From Photobacterium sp. TLY01 (GTDB taxonomy: Bacteria > Pseudomonadota > Gammaproteobacteria > Enterobacterales > Vibrionaceae): 64,000 bases of DNA. Both the position numbers and the translations under genes were made by a program. The notes under the pieces were generated by a model. The model was not told the DNA's origin. It did no database searches and saw only the letters and a list, made by a program, of their open reading frames with translations. Of this stretch, positions 1-8,440 are shown one piece after another. Every line of letters starts with the position of its first letter. The stretch's first letter is position 1. The stretch is from NCBI RefSeq assembly GCF_021432065.1, contig NZ_CP090364.1, positions 1,440,601-1,504,600 on the forward strand, written 5' to 3'.

Positions 1-464
1 ATTGCTGCGCCCACTAAAGGCGCAAGGGCCGGTGAAAGGGCCACCAGAGGCATGATGGTTGCGAACACTTTCTCGGCAAGTTTTCCTTCATAGCGGTCAA
101 CGACGATGGCCTGCCAGAGCACAGTGGCACTACAGGCGCCAAGAGCCTGAAGAAAACGGAACGCCAGCAGGGTTTCCACATTCGGCGCCATTGCACAGCC
201 CAGAGTGGCAAGACTGAACAACAACATGGCACCCAGCAAGACTTTCTTTCGGCCTAAGCGATCAGAAAGAGGGCCATAGATCAACTGGCCAATGGCCATG
301 CCTAACAGGAAAATGCCGAGCGTCATGCCGATCAGGCTGGATGAGGTATTCAGATCGGCCTGCATCGCGGTAAAAGCAGGCAGATACATGTCGGTGGCCA
401 GAAAGCCGAGCATGCTCAGTAAGGCAAACCAGGCAAGCGTCACGGAAGTCGGTTTTGTCGTCAT
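1..464 (-). CDS. punC: Bcr/CflA-type MFS exporter, PunC-like, C-terminal part outside the window
   Basis: Proton-driven inner-membrane exporter of the major facilitator superfamily. Only the first 154 codons are inside the window and the frame runs open through base 1. The N-terminal helix carries LGFLATDMYLPAF, typical of the Bcr/CflA branch, and the loop between helices 2 and 3 carries motif A (GPLSDRLGRKK, residues 64-74). The divergent neighbour is a close PunR match. In E. coli this pair (formerly ydhC/ydhB) exports and senses purine nucleosides such as adenosine, so the substrate here is inferred from that pairing. The start at 464 aligns with E. coli PunC; an in-frame ATG at 494 would add ten residues (see the repeat at 451-506). 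Neither start has a convincing Shine-Dalgarno sequence. Confidence 0.85.
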   Translation of the reverse strand, partial: MTTKPTSVTLAWFALLSMLGFLATDMYLPAFTAMQADLNTSSSLIGMTLGIFLLGMAIGQLIYGPLSDRLGRKKVLLGAMLLFSLATLGCAMAPNVETLLAFRFLQALGACSATVLWQAIVVDRYEGKLAEKVFATIMPLVALSPALAPLVGAA

Positions 465-506
465 TTGATTGTAACCAGAAATTTTTTTAGTCATCAGATT
501 GTAGTC
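451..506. repeat. Degenerate 30-bp-period repeat over the punC start codons
   Basis: Bases 451-476 and 481-506 match at 18 of 26 positions. GTCAT and GATTGTA are shared exactly. Each copy carries one of the two in-frame punC ATG codons. It may be a decayed tandem duplication or a pair of regulator half-sites in the punC/punR divergent region. Confidence 0.35.
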
Positions 507-595
507 GTGGTGATTTGTGCTGTGAAACGCTAAAATTTCAACATTGCTTTCAAAAAATTTGATTCAACATCTCGCGAAATGAAATAGCAGGATAT

Positions 596-1498
596 ATGTT
601 TTCTTTCAATGATTTGCAGGTAATTGATGTGGTTGCGAGGCGCGGCAGCTTTTCTGCAGCTGCAGAAGAGTTGCACAAAGTACCCAGCGCAATCAGCTAC
701 ACAGTCAGGATAATCGAAGAGAAATTGTCTGTGACTTTATTTGAGCGCCACCATCGGCAGGTCAGTCTGACACCGGCAGGGCAGTATTTTGTGGAAGAGG
801 CCAGACAGTTGCTCAAGCAAATGGAGCATATTCAGCTGCAGACGCAGCGTGTTGCCAATGGCTGGGCTGAAAATGTCTCGGTGGCACTGGATACGGTTGT
901 CAGACAAAGCCGTGTCAGCACCATGGTGCGGGATTTTTATCAGGCGTTCCCGGATGTTGAGCTGCATTTGACGATGGAAGTGTATAACGGGGTGTGGGAC
1001 GCCCTGGCAGACGGCCGGGCAGATCTGGTGATAGGTGCGACGGCGGCCATTCCGGTCAGCGGGGATTTTGATTACACCGATATGGGCAACCTGCACTGGG
1101 TGTTTGTGATGGCGCCGGATCACCCGCTTACGGAAAGACCGTTGCCTTTGCAGGAGTCAGAATTGGCAAAGTACCCGGCGATCTGCCTGGAAGACACTTC
1201 ACGGACACTGCCCAAGCGCACAACCTGGTTAATGAACAATCAGCGCCGCATCATGGTGCCGGACTGGTCCAGCGCGTTTCAGTGTCTTGAAGCCGGGCTG
1301 GGGATAGGCGTCGTGCCTGAACATATGGCTGCACCCAGGCTGAAACGAGGCAAACTGGTGACCCGCACGCTGCCGCATGCACCGCCGGTCAGCCCCTGTT
1401 GCCTGGCATGGAACAAAGCCAGTCTTAACCCGGCACTGACCTGGCTGCTCGAGTACCTGGGTGACAGCGAACAACTGCATCGTGAGTGGATGCGATAG
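596..1498 (+). CDS. punR: LysR-family transcriptional activator PunR
   Basis: 300-residue LysR-type regulator with an N-terminal winged helix-turn-helix (about residues 4-63) and a periplasmic-binding-protein-like effector domain (about 90-290). It closely resembles E. coli PunR (YdhB) from memory, including RxGSFSAAAxELHxVPSAxSYTVR, the ERxHRxVxLTPAG wing, EDTSRTLPKR in the effector domain and the C-terminal PALTWLLEYLGDSE block. In E. coli PunR activates punC in response to purines. Here it is divergent from a punC-like gene across about 130 bp, which is the classical LysR arrangement. The ATG follows a GCAGGA ribosome site. Confidence 0.9.
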   Translation: MFSFNDLQVIDVVARRGSFSAAAEELHKVPSAISYTVRIIEEKLSVTLFERHHRQVSLTPAGQYFVEEARQLLKQMEHIQLQTQRVANGWAENVSVALDTVVRQSRVSTMVRDFYQAFPDVELHLTMEVYNGVWDALADGRADLVIGATAAIPVSGDFDYTDMGNLHWVFVMAPDHPLTERPLPLQESELAKYPAICLEDTSRTLPKRTTWLMNNQRRIMVPDWSSAFQCLEAGLGIGVVPEHMAAPRLKRGKLVTRTLPHAPPVSPCCLAWNKASLNPALTWLLEYLGDSEQLHREWMR

Positions 1499-1668
1499 CG
1501 CAGATAAATAGTCAGGCTCGTGGTGGGTTATAGGTGAGCGAACTTCTCGGGGTTTGTATAAAAAAACTGCAAAAGGATAAAAATCTTCTTATAGACTGCG
1601 CTGAGTCATAATTCTTTCATTCAGACCGCTTAGGATGCCCTTCGTCAAATCCATTACGTCATAGAAAT

Positions 1669-1953
1669 ATGAATAAAAACACTGTGTTGATGATGAAGAG
1701 AACGACAGAAAAGAATGAAGGTATGCTGGCAATCGCGATTGATTACATCTATCAGGCCTTTCCAAACCTGAGCTACCGGCCCAGACCGGATGACGTTAAG
1801 CTGCTGGCGGCCTTTCTGCAAAGCCAGAATCCTGATTCACCGGCCTGTCTGGGCGAGTTGATGAACAGCAGCTATGACGCTATCGATATTGAAATCAATA
1901 AATTTCACAGCCGGCAGGAAAAGCATAATCAGAGAATTCCGAACTTTAGCTAG
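1669..1953 (+). CDS. Small uncharacterised protein, 94 residues
   Basis: I do not recognise a family. The predicted product is soluble and mildly basic, with no signal peptide or membrane segment. Its centre (AIDYIYQAFPNLSYRPRPDDVKLLAAFL) looks amphipathic and helical, and a Cys-containing SPACLGELM follows. The ribosome site for ATG 1669 is weak, and in-frame ATGs at 1690 and 1723 are alternatives; the latter follows GAAGGT closely. A good hairpin with flanking A and T runs follows the stop, which supports a real monocistronic transcript. It sits alone between punR and the convergent ynj operon. Confidence 0.55.
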   Translation: MNKNTVLMMKRTTEKNEGMLAIAIDYIYQAFPNLSYRPRPDDVKLLAAFLQSQNPDSPACLGELMNSSYDAIDIEINKFHSRQEKHNQRIPNFS

Positions 1954-1963
1954 AAGAGTGGTG

Positions 1964-2003
1964 AAAAAACGGCAGTTGCGGAGATCAGCGTTGCCGTTTT
2001 TTG
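1964..2003. terminator. Bidirectional terminator
   Basis: AAAAAACGGCA pairs with TGCCGTTTTTT around a loop of about 17 nt. It lies between the rightward small gene ending at 1953 and the leftward ynjF ending at 2029. The A run and T run make it usable in both directions. Confidence 0.7.
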
Positions 2004-2028
2004 CTGCTGATATGTTTCTCTGCCAGTG

Positions 2029-2646
2029 CTATCCGGCCGGTGTTTTCAGGGTTTGATAGCCAGCCCAGATCCGGGTTGCAGTGGTCACCCAGCACAGTGA
2101 TCCGAAAATCCATGCGATGATCGCAAAGTGTGCCGGTAACAGGCAAAAGAGCACAAAACACGCGATCGTTTCTGTTCCCTCCGTCAAACCCCCTAAGTAA
2201 AATAAAGATTTATGTTGATAAACCGGGTTATCAATATTGCGTTTGCCTGCCATGATGGCAAAAGCCAGAAAGCTTGAACCAGTGCCGACAAAGGCGAAGA
2301 TCAAAAATGCACCGGCAACTGCATTCTGCACCGGATCTGCCAGAATGAAACCAAAGGGCACCAGGGAATAAAACAGAAAATCCAGCGTGATATCCAGAAA
2401 ACCGCCACAGTCTGTGATGCCTCTGCGTCGGGCCAGTGCGCCATCCAAACCATCAAAAATGCGGTTGAGGATGATCAAACACAGTGCCAGCCAATATTGC
2501 TGGTAGATGAGCGCAGGCAATGCCAGCACACCGATAGCAAATCCGACCACCGTAATTTGATTGGCGGTGAAAGGCGTTTTATCCAGCAGTACGCCGAGAC
2601 CGTCCACTGGCGCTTTGATGAGTTTGATGGCGTAGCGATCAAGCAT
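2029..2646 (-). CDS. ynjF: CDP-alcohol phosphatidyltransferase family protein YnjF
   Basis: 205-residue integral membrane enzyme of the CDP-alcohol phosphatidyltransferase family, which transfers a phosphatidyl group from CDP-diacylglycerol to an alcohol. The catalytic signature is visible: D65, D68-G69, A72-R73, G81, D85 and D89. The spacer between AR and G is seven residues rather than the common eight. Several hydrophobic helices follow. It is last in an operon ordered as in E. coli ynjABCD-F. ATG 2646 overlaps the end of ynjD by 8 bp, which favours it over an upstream in-frame start. The acceptor alcohol is unknown. Confidence 0.82.
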   Translation of the reverse strand: MLDRYAIKLIKAPVDGLGVLLDKTPFTANQITVVGFAIGVLALPALIYQQYWLALCLIILNRIFDGLDGALARRRGITDCGGFLDITLDFLFYSLVPFGFILADPVQNAVAGAFLIFAFVGTGSSFLAFAIMAGKRNIDNPVYQHKSLFYLGGLTEGTETIACFVLFCLLPAHFAIIAWIFGSLCWVTTATRIWAGYQTLKTPAG

Positions 2647-3307
2647 AGGACGGTTCCTCCTCCAGCGGGGCGGGCCAGTGCAGTACCTGACCATCGGGTG
2701 GCACATCATCTTGATCATGGGTGACCATTAACGCTGGGATATTCAGTTGCCGGATTTCCTGAAACACCAGGTCGCGGAACTGGCTGCGTAAATCTTTATC
2801 CAGCTTACTGAACGGCTCATCCAGCAGTATGGCGTCCGGCTCTGCCAGCAGGCAGCGCATCAGACTGATCCTGGCCCGTTGTCCGCCAGAAATCTGGCTC
2901 GGACACTGACAGGCCAGCGCTGTCAGGCCTAACGCCGCTAAGGTGTCATAGGCACGGGTTTTTCGTTCTGGTTTTTTCACACTGGACGGTAAACCAAAGG
3001 CCAGGTTCTGCCACACATTCAGGTGCGGGAATAGCAGATCATCCTGAAACAGCAGGCCAATGCGGCGTTTATCGGGCGCTGACGCGTTGAGCAATCGGTT
3101 ATTGAGACTGATTTCACCCTGATAATGACAGTCGGGCGGAATATGGCCGGCAATCACACCCAGCAGCGTCGACTTCCCGCAACCGCTGGGGCCCATAATC
3201 GTCAGTACTTGTCCCTGCTCAACCGTCAGCGTCAGTGAACTGAGCAATCGCTGATGTCCATTATTTATAGTGAGGTTTTTGACTGACAAGCACATTGGCT
3301 TTTGCAT
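2639..3307 (-). CDS. ynjD: ABC transporter ATPase YnjD
   Basis: 222-residue ATP-binding subunit that powers the YnjBCD importer at the cytoplasmic face. Visible motifs are Walker A GPSGCGKST (39-47), Q-loop FQDD (87-90), signature ISGGQ (139-143), Walker B AILLDEP (159-165) and the switch histidine in THDQDD (H197). The C-terminus is short, with no regulatory domain. The start overlaps the permease gene by 47 bp, or by 35 bp if Met5 is used. The transported solute is not known for this family. Confidence 0.88.
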   Translation of the reverse strand: MQKPMCLSVKNLTINNGHQRLLSSLTLTVEQGQVLTIMGPSGCGKSTLLGVIAGHIPPDCHYQGEISLNNRLLNASAPDKRRIGLLFQDDLLFPHLNVWQNLAFGLPSSVKKPERKTRAYDTLAALGLTALACQCPSQISGGQRARISLMRCLLAEPDAILLDEPFSKLDKDLRSQFRDLVFQEIRQLNIPALMVTHDQDDVPPDGQVLHWPAPLEEEPSYA

Positions 3308-4955
3308 TCCTTGTGTAGTTTCCGGATGTCATTCTTGATTGATAGTAACGGCTGGCGAAGGTTGCTAGCGCAAAGAGGATGAAGGGCACCAGCCCTTGCA
3401 GCAGTCCGTAAATTGCGCTGACTCTTCTGTCCTGCCCGCTGGCGAGCGCAACGGCTTCCGTGGTCAGGGTGCTGACCCGGCCGGCTCCCAGACTGAGGGT
3501 TGGTAGGTACTGAGCCAGACTGACACTGGCGCCTACGGCCAGTGCCAGACAAATGGCCGGCATCAGCATAGGGCGTTTGACCCGCCACCAGGCCTGTAAC
3601 TCAGATAATCCAAGACTGCTGGCCGTTTGGGTATAGCGGCGGTCAAAGCTGCGCCACGGGCCATCCAGTGCAAGGTACAGGTAGGGAAACACAAACAGTA
3701 CATGGCTCCATATCACCCAGAGCAGGTGGTGCTGACCGGGGATCATGTAAGTGGTGATCTGAATCCCGAACAGCAAAGAAACCTGCGGCAGCACCATGGG
3801 CATGGCGAGCAGCCAGCCTGGAATACCGGTTCCGGTTTTGTCGCGGTATTCCAGGCAGCCAATGGCCAGACAAAGGGCAATTGCGGTACTGATACCGGCC
3901 AGCATCAGGCTGGTGGAAGCCAGCTCGGTAAACACGGCAGTTTCCTGTTGCCAGAATTGCACACTAAACCGGCTGGGTAACAGATCGGGAAACCGCCAGC
4001 GTAGTGCCACGGACCAGAGCATGAGGACCGGAATGACCAGCAGCGGCACTGCGATTAACGGCCAGTGAAAGTAACGTCCGGGCAATCGCTGTTTGCGATG
4101 TCCGGCATATTGCCAGCCCTGAAAGCCTCGCAGAATCAACCATTCCAGTGCGCGAAATACAGCAAGCAGGCAAAGGCCCAGCATCAGCAGCATGAATGCG
4201 CCGACGGCGGCTCTGGGCAGCAAAGCAACATCCGGTTCATTGAACCACTGCCAGACCAGTACCGCGAAAGTTGGCGGGCGGGTCGGGCCAAGAATCATGG
4301 CCATGTCGACCACGGAAATGCCATAAGCCAGCACGGCGTAGATGGGCAGTCGCATCCTGGGGAGCCACTGCGGCAGTATGACGTTGAGCCATGTCGATGC
4401 CCGGTTGTAGCCCAGCCCATTGCCGGCAGCCAGCAAGCGGCCGACATTCAGTTGCTGCAGAACAGAGATACTCATGAGGAGCAGAAACGGGGTTTCTTTG
4501 ATCGCCAGGGCCAGGGTGAGCCCTATGCCATAAGGGTCTTGCAGCAGAGAGAGCTGACCGGGGTCGCCGCCGAATGTTGCGATCAAACGGGCGATGATCC
4601 CTGTGGATGAAAAGGTGAAAGCAAAGCCAATGGCGAAGGCCACATGCGGAATCGCCAGCATCGGAGAGAGCCAGGATTCTATCTGCTGCCAGCGGTGTGA
4701 ACCCCAGTACCTCTGCAGGATCAAAAAGGTAAATGCTAATGCCAATACAGTACTGACGACGCCTGTGGAAAGCGTCAGCAGGACAGATGCAGACAAACCG
4801 GGCCAGGCGAGTGCCTGATAGAAAGCCTGCGGCCCGGGATGCGTCAGGCCGGCAAAGGGCAACCAGGACAAGGCAGGCAGCAAAATGCCTAACAGGCCCG
4901 GTAACAACGGCAAACAGCAGATCAACAGCGTGGCAAGAAACATCAGATACAACAT
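3261..4955 (-). CDS. ynjC: Fused double ABC permease YnjC
   Basis: 564-residue inner-membrane permease made of two tandem binding-protein-dependent transport domains, so one chain supplies both halves of the channel. Each half ends in an EAA-like loop: residues near GNGLGYNRASTWLNVILP in the first half and ASSLGLSELQAWWRVKRP in the second. This is the E. coli YnjC architecture. The length and lack of a separate second permease gene fit. It lies between the binding protein (57 bp upstream) and the ATPase (overlapping), so the operon is complete for transport. Confidence 0.88.
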   Translation of the reverse strand: MLYLMFLATLLICCLPLLPGLLGILLPALSWLPFAGLTHPGPQAFYQALAWPGLSASVLLTLSTGVVSTVLALAFTFLILQRYWGSHRWQQIESWLSPMLAIPHVAFAIGFAFTFSSTGIIARLIATFGGDPGQLSLLQDPYGIGLTLALAIKETPFLLLMSISVLQQLNVGRLLAAGNGLGYNRASTWLNVILPQWLPRMRLPIYAVLAYGISVVDMAMILGPTRPPTFAVLVWQWFNEPDVALLPRAAVGAFMLLMLGLCLLAVFRALEWLILRGFQGWQYAGHRKQRLPGRYFHWPLIAVPLLVIPVLMLWSVALRWRFPDLLPSRFSVQFWQQETAVFTELASTSLMLAGISTAIALCLAIGCLEYRDKTGTGIPGWLLAMPMVLPQVSLLFGIQITTYMIPGQHHLLWVIWSHVLFVFPYLYLALDGPWRSFDRRYTQTASSLGLSELQAWWRVKRPMLMPAICLALAVGASVSLAQYLPTLSLGAGRVSTLTTEAVALASGQDRRVSAIYGLLQGLVPFILFALATFASRYYQSRMTSGNYTRNAKANVLVSQKPHYK

Positions 4956-5012
4956 ATTGCAACGTTCGCCTAGCAGATGTCTGGAATAAGTTTACAGGGA
5001 GTCAGGAAACGC

Positions 5013-6206
5013 TCAGTGTCCATATCTTTGCTGCCAGGCAGCCTCCAGTGCCGTTTGCCAGCTCGGATGCGGCTCAGGGATGGCACGGTACAGCTCAAAA
5101 CCTTGCGTTTCGTCGGCACCCATCGCTTCAGGTGTCAGCACAGCAGGATCACCCCAGATCTGGATATTTGCTTTCCGGCGTTGCGCTTCAGGGCTCATGA
5201 GAAAGTTAATCACGACCCGTGCGCCTGCTTTCGCGCTGGCATTCCAGGGAATGGCCAGAAAATGAATGTTGGAGAGGGCACCTTGCTCAAAGGCAAACGC
5301 CTTGGCTGATTCAGGCAGATCGCCGCGCTCGATTGCGGCTTTGGCTTCATTCGGATTAAACGTAATGGCGACCAGAAGCTGCCTGTCGTCTAAAAGTTGC
5401 ATCATTTCCGTTGAGCTGGCCGGAAAGCGTTTTCCCTGTTGCCAGGCAACGGCATGGAGCTGATCCAGATATTTCCAGAGTGGTGCTGTGATGCTGGCGA
5501 ATTTCTTTTCTTCCGTTGTCAGATCAATGGGTTCATAGAGGGCTGGCGCTGCGTTGGTCAGTTCAATCAGTGCGGCTTTCAGAAAACTGGTGCCATGAAA
5601 TGCAGGCGGCTGCGGATAGGTCACTTTACCCGGAAAGGCAACGGCCAGACTTAACAGTTCTGCAAAACTATTGGGTGGGTTGCTTAAGGTCTGGCTGTCA
5701 TGAATGAAGACCAGTTGTCCGACTCCCCAGGGGGCTTCGAGGCCTTCTGTGCTTTCAGTAAAATCCTCATAAACCGGCAGTTGCTTATCGACCAGTTCCC
5801 AGTTGGGTAGTTGGGCGACAAACGGGCCATCCAGCAAGTGATTGGTTTTCATGGTGCGGAAGTTTTCGCCATTGATCCAAACCATATCGACACTGCCGCC
5901 GGTTTGCTTGCCGGCCGCTTTCTCTGCCAACAGTCGTTGCGTGGTTTCAGCAATGTCGGCCACTTTGACATGGTTGAGCGTAATGTCATAGCGGCTCTTT
6001 ACTTCGCGGGCAACCCATCGTAAATAGCTGTTGATGGGCTGGCTGCCGCCCCAGGCATTCAAGAAAACCGTTTGCCCGCGAGCCTGCTCTTCAATCGCTT
6101 GCCAGCTCATCTCCGTGATGGGTGGGGTGTCCGTCTGTGCTTCACTGGCCAGGGCTGGCATCGCTGCTGCGATTGCCAGTCCAAGTGCTATCCATGTCAT
6201 TTTCAT
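5013..6206 (-). CDS. ynjB: ABC transporter periplasmic binding protein YnjB
   Basis: 397-residue periplasmic solute-binding protein with a clear signal peptide (MKMTWIALGLAIAAAMPALA, cleavage before SEA). The mature part has the type II binding-protein look, for example FLNAWGGSQPINSYLRWVA near its start and DMVWINGENFRTMK in the middle, matching the YnjB family. It overlaps the upstream fusion gene by 4 bp, so translation is coupled. The ligand is unknown. Neighbouring redox and membrane proteins suggest a role beyond simple nutrient uptake, but that is inference. Confidence 0.87.
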   Translation of the reverse strand: MKMTWIALGLAIAAAMPALASEAQTDTPPITEMSWQAIEEQARGQTVFLNAWGGSQPINSYLRWVAREVKSRYDITLNHVKVADIAETTQRLLAEKAAGKQTGGSVDMVWINGENFRTMKTNHLLDGPFVAQLPNWELVDKQLPVYEDFTESTEGLEAPWGVGQLVFIHDSQTLSNPPNSFAELLSLAVAFPGKVTYPQPPAFHGTSFLKAALIELTNAAPALYEPIDLTTEEKKFASITAPLWKYLDQLHAVAWQQGKRFPASSTEMMQLLDDRQLLVAITFNPNEAKAAIERGDLPESAKAFAFEQGALSNIHFLAIPWNASAKAGARVVINFLMSPEAQRRKANIQIWGDPAVLTPEAMGADETQGFELYRAIPEPHPSWQTALEAAWQQRYGH

Positions 6207-8437
6207 TGCTGATCCTTACTTTCCTGCAGATGCGTCTTCAGATGCTCGCGCTGTGATTTTTGTTGCTGGCCGTTGTCGCCACCCCGTCGCCAGCGATGAA
6301 ATTTCTCCAGCCATGCCAGAACCCGTTCCGGTTTATGGGCATTTTTCCAAACGCCTGCGGTGTATTTATTGGCTTCACTCATGGTGGGATAAGGGTGAAC
6401 CGTACCCAGAATTTTATTCAAGCCAAGCCCGTGTTTCATCGCCAAGGTAAACTCCGCGAGCAGTTCACCAGCCTGATGGCCCACAATGGTGGCACCGAGG
6501 ATGGTATCTTTCCCTTTTGGCGTCAACACCTTAATCAAACCATAGTCTTCACCGTCGGCAATTGCGCGATCTAAATCGTTCAATTGATACAAAGTGACTT
6601 CTGCATCTATACCCTGAGCCCGTGCTTCTTTCTCATTGATGCCCACACGGGCGACTTCGGGTGCGGTGTAAGTGACTGCGGGCAGGACACGGTAATCTGC
6701 TTTGAATTTCTTCAATTGCCCGAAAAGACCGTTTACAGCCGCATACCAAGCCTGGTGCGCGGCGGCATGCGTCAATTGGAACGGACCGGCAACATCGCCG
6801 ACGGCGAAGATATTGGGATAGCGGGTTTGCAGGTAGTCGTTCACGTCCAGAGTTCTGCGCTCGTTCAGTGTGATGCCCAGCTCTTCCAGACCAAAACCTG
6901 TGACATTGGCGGCACGGCCTAATGCCAGGATAACCGCATCAAATTCAATCTGATGCTGCTGCCCGTGGTTGTCCTCCAGAATGACATACTGAAGGGTTTC
7001 GCCGGAATTTAACGTCGAACTGTTAAACTTGACGGCTTTGTGTTGCAGCTTTATCTCTACGCCGTCTTTGGTCAGGCTGTCCTGAACCCGCTTGGCTACA
7101 TCTGTATCTTCCCGGACTAAGAGTTGATCGGTCATTTCCACCTGAGTGACCTGGCTGCCCAGGCGCTGAAAGCTCTGTGCCAGCTCACAGCCAATCGGAC
7201 CGCCACCCAGCACAAGCAGCTTTTTGGGTTGCTCCGTGATGGACCACAAGGTGTCCGAGGTCAGATAGCGCACTTTTTCAAGGCCATCAATCGCCGGAAC
7301 CATGGGGCGGGCGCCGGTTGCGATCACGATGTTGCGTGTGGTGATGCGCTCGCCGTTCACCTCTACTTCCCAGGGGGAAAGGATACGCGCTTCGCCCTGA
7401 ATGCAGTTCACGCCAAGCTCAGTGTAGCGTTCGACGGAATCGTGCGGTTCGATCGCTTTGATCACGCGGTGAATACGTTGCATGACAGCGGGAAAATCAA
7501 CCTGAGCTGGCTGGCTGTGAATGCCGAACTCCGGTGCCCGGGTCACGGTATGCAGCGTATGCGCGGCCCGAATGAGCGCCTTAGAGGGCACACAGCCGGT
7601 ATTCAGGCAGTCACCGCCCATCTGGTGTTTTTCAATCAGCGTGACTTTGGCTTTTACGGCTGCAGCAATATAGGCGCTGACCAGTCCGCCGGCACCGGCG
7701 CCGATGACCACCATGTTCTGATCAAAATGCTCAGGCTTCTGCCAGCCTTGATAGACGCGCCGTTGTTGAATAAAGGCCATGACGGCTTTAGCAAGAAAGG
7801 GAAAAAGTCCCAGCAAAACCAGAGACACCAGTACAGGAAAAGCAATCAGTCCGGACAGCGACTGAATCTCCCCCAGCTGTGTGCCTGCATTCAGGTACAC
7901 AGCAGTTCCCGGCAGCATACCCAACTGGCTGACCCAGTAAAATGTTCGCGGTCGCATCGGGGTCAGTCCCATCAGCAGGTTGACCAGAAAAAAGGGAACC
8001 ACGGGAATCAGACGCAGCGTAAAGAGGTAAAAGGCCCCGTCTTTTTCTATCCCCCGGTTAATTGCAGTCAAACGCAGGCCAAATTTGCGCTGCACCCAGT
8101 CCTGCAAGATGAATCGGCTGGTCAGAAAAGCCAGTGTTGCACCGATGGAACTGGCAAATGAGACGATCAGCAGGCTCCACCAGAAACCGAACAGGGCAGC
8201 GCCAAGCAGCGTCATGATGGCTGCCCCCGGGAAGGACAAAGCCGTCATAACAACATAAATGAGGAAAAAGAGTCCGCTGGAGAGCAGAGGATTTGCGGCA
8301 ATGGTTGCCTGTAACGAGTACTGGTAGGCCTTCGCCTGTTCCAGGGTGAAATAATCGCCGAGATCAAAAGCGAACCAGGCAGCGATGGCGGTAAGGATAA
8401 ATGCCAGCAGTAAGGTTTTTTTCATATTGTTCATCAT
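6203..8437 (-). CDS. Fusion of a TVP38/TMEM64 membrane domain to a mercuric-reductase-like flavoprotein
   Basis: 744-residue fusion. Residues 1-230 form a TVP38/TMEM64 (DedA-like) membrane domain with about five hydrophobic helices and the FPGAAIMTLLGAALFG motif. Residues 240-700 are a class I pyridine nucleotide-disulfide oxidoreductase: FAD-binding GAGAGG (246-251), redox-active GGDCLNTGCVPSK with C277 and C282, an NAD(P) site in LVLGGGPIGCE, and a dimer-interface HPYPT near 681 with the catalytic base histidine. There is no N-terminal HMA domain and no C-terminal Cys pair, so mercury reduction is unlikely. E. coli encodes a separate TVP38 protein (YdjZ) just upstream of ynjA. Here that domain is joined to a reductase inside the ynj operon. 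Substrate unknown. Confidence 0.88.
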   Translation of the reverse strand: MMNNMKKTLLLAFILTAIAAWFAFDLGDYFTLEQAKAYQYSLQATIAANPLLSSGLFFLIYVVMTALSFPGAAIMTLLGAALFGFWWSLLIVSFASSIGATLAFLTSRFILQDWVQRKFGLRLTAINRGIEKDGAFYLFTLRLIPVVPFFLVNLLMGLTPMRPRTFYWVSQLGMLPGTAVYLNAGTQLGEIQSLSGLIAFPVLVSLVLLGLFPFLAKAVMAFIQQRRVYQGWQKPEHFDQNMVVIGAGAGGLVSAYIAAAVKAKVTLIEKHQMGGDCLNTGCVPSKALIRAAHTLHTVTRAPEFGIHSQPAQVDFPAVMQRIHRVIKAIEPHDSVERYTELGVNCIQGEARILSPWEVEVNGERITTRNIVIATGARPMVPAIDGLEKVRYLTSDTLWSITEQPKKLLVLGGGPIGCELAQSFQRLGSQVTQVEMTDQLLVREDTDVAKRVQDSLTKDGVEIKLQHKAVKFNSSTLNSGETLQYVILEDNHGQQHQIEFDAVILALGRAANVTGFGLEELGITLNERRTLDVNDYLQTRYPNIFAVGDVAGPFQLTHAAAHQAWYAAVNGLFGQLKKFKADYRVLPAVTYTAPEVARVGINEKEARAQGIDAEVTLYQLNDLDRAIADGEDYGLIKVLTPKGKDTILGATIVGHQAGELLAEFTLAMKHGLGLNKILGTVHPYPTMSEANKYTAGVWKNAHKPERVLAWLEKFHRWRRGGDNGQQQKSQREHLKTHLQESKDQQ

Positions 8438-8440
8438 TGA

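Noticed and set aside
7124-8161. Long open frame of 345 codons on the plus strand
   Set aside because: It is antisense to the TVP38-flavoprotein gene, whose frame shows conserved catalytic motifs. The plus-strand product is rich in His, Gln and Cys and has no domain.
6203-8437. Mercuric reductase
   Set aside because: The flavoprotein domain has the CxxxxC pair but lacks the N-terminal metal-binding domain and C-terminal Cys pair of MerA. No mer genes are nearby.
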